In this document: piece after piece, positions 22,279 to 22,616 of the stretch
Numbering within the stretch: position 1 is the stretch's first letter
Layout: each line of letters starts with the position of its first letter
DNA from: Minisyncoccota bacterium
GTDB lineage: Bacteria; Verrucomicrobiota; Lentisphaeria; Oligosphaerales; MVZH01
Direction of reading: 5' to 3'
NCBI GenBank assembly: GCA_021734725.1
Contig: JAIPIM010000017.1
Span: forward strand, 1 to 22,616
Length of the DNA: 22,616 nucleotides
Position numbers and translations under genes: made by a program
The notes under the pieces: model-generated
What the model was told of the DNA's origin: nothing
What the model saw: only the letters and a program-made list of their open reading frames with translations
Databases searched by the model: none

Positions 22279-22455
22279 TCAACCGGTGCCGCCCATGACC
22301 ATCAACTGCTTGAATGTCTCGTCGAGCGGCTGGACGGCCGGGGCGGCGCAGGGGCCGTTGCAGAGGATTTCATCCCAGTCCGCGGCGCTGCCGATCCGGT
22401 CTTTGATGAACTCACGGTCGCGGTGGGCCTCGGCTTCCGGGCCTGTTACGCACAA
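22279..22455 (-). pseudogene. C-terminal remnant X of an unrecognised protein
   Basis: From TTG 22455 the frame gives 58 residues: LCVTGPEAEAHRDREFIKDR, IGSAADWDEIL, CNGPCAAPAVQPLDETF, KQLMVMGGTG. The last third recurs at 20824-20901, which supports this frame as a real coding remnant. The upstream part is missing: directly before it lies the end of a type I specificity subunit in another frame. It could also be a tiny gene starting at TTG without a ribosome site. Function unknown. Confidence 0.4.
22297..22344. repeat. 48-bp direct repeat, copy A (partner 20830-20877)
   Basis: Same sense and 46 of 48 bases identical to copy B. It lies in the tail of remnant X, just outside the AbiE cassette. 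Confidence 0.8.
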
Positions 22456-22457
22456 AC

Positions 22458-22616
22458 TTACCGGGTTTGCTCGCCCAACCACGCCTGTGCTTTGTCTTCG
22501 TCCTGCTGGATAGCGATTACGACGGCACGCTTGGCGCATGCGAGCAAGTGTCTCGAGCGTGTCCGCAGGCCAAAGGATTCCTGCACCATCGTCTGGATTT
22601 CCTGCTGTTTATCTTT
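22458..22616 (-). CDS. hsdS: Type I restriction specificity subunit, C-terminus (partial)
   Basis: The minus strand is open from the right edge to a TAA at 22458, giving 52 residues. LLACAKRAVVIAIQQDEDKA followed by QAWL matches the closing helix of HsdS subunits (SKxLLxxAKRAVEIAIE). The preceding EIQTMVQESFGLRTRSRH fits the conserved helical spacer. HsdS recognises DNA for HsdM methylation and HsdR cleavage. The rest of the gene, and probably hsdM and hsdR, should lie beyond the right edge. Confidence 0.65.
   Translation of the reverse strand, partial: KDKQQEIQTMVQESFGLRTRSRHLLACAKRAVVIAIQQDEDKAQAWLGEQTR

Noticed and set aside
22456..22539. Upstream extension of remnant X to an ATG at 22539
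   Set aside because: This part overlaps the HsdS C-terminus in another frame, and the HsdS frame has the recognisable family motif.
1..22616. CRISPR arrays, tRNA or rRNA genes
   Set aside because: No regularly spaced 25-40 bp repeats with unique spacers, no tRNA-like cloverleaf with a CCA end and no rRNA-like conserved segment was seen; the tandem repeats present are only 7 or 16-17 bp long.

Overview
The window looks like a chromosomal segment of a bacterium from the PVC superphylum, most likely Kiritimatiellota or Lentisphaerota. The clues are two PEP-CTERM exported proteins, a solitary prepilin-like protein with the H-X9-DG signature, a secreted giant glycosidase-like protein, a GntR-type regulator fused to a sugar-binding domain, and amidohydrolase, FGE-like and URO-D-like genes side by side. 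This assignment comes from gene content only.

Left part (1-11927): carbohydrate sensing and breakdown. A GH78 (alpha-L-rhamnosidase-type) gene runs off the left edge on the minus strand. It diverges from a regulator made of a GntR DNA-binding domain and an ABC-type solute-binding domain with no signal peptide. The 198-bp gap between them holds a strong-looking promoter and several dyads that could be operators. Downstream are a PEP-CTERM beta-repeat protein, a bidirectional terminator and a pseudopilin. Then come three genes joined by 4-base ATGA overlaps (5660-11927): a secreted GH42-like multidomain protein, a secreted CBM9-like protein and a secreted protein of unknown function. The last carries a 111-bp palindromic element inserted in frame.

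Middle part (11928-16820): a plus-strand set of two amidohydrolase-fold proteins (the second without metal ligands), an FGE/SUMF1-like protein lacking the catalytic cysteine pair, and a URO-D/MtaA-like protein. They look like one catabolic unit, but the substrate cannot be read from sequence. The gaps hold hairpin-rich repeats, one of which resembles a sequence at 4.9 kb.

Right part (16971-22616, minus strand): a PEP-CTERM protein with an embedded papain-like (C39-like) Cys-His-Asp domain, then the edge of a defence or mobile island that is visibly breaking down. Read in the direction of transcription, the island contains the C-terminus of a type I restriction specificity subunit; a conserved C-terminal remnant X; an intact AbiEi-like antitoxin (DUF6577-like); an AbiEii toxin cut short at a junction with a helicase-like N-terminus; a second copy of the X C-terminus; a RAYT (HUH) transposase fused to a DprA/LOG-like Rossmann domain; and a second copy of the helicase-like N-terminus. 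Two pairs of direct repeats (48 bp and 115 bp) record the rearrangements.

The most unusual items are the RAYT-DprA fusion, the direct repeats around the AbiE cassette, the one-component GntR-SBP sensor, and three unrelated elements that all have a 7-bp internal period. No tRNA, rRNA or CRISPR array was found.
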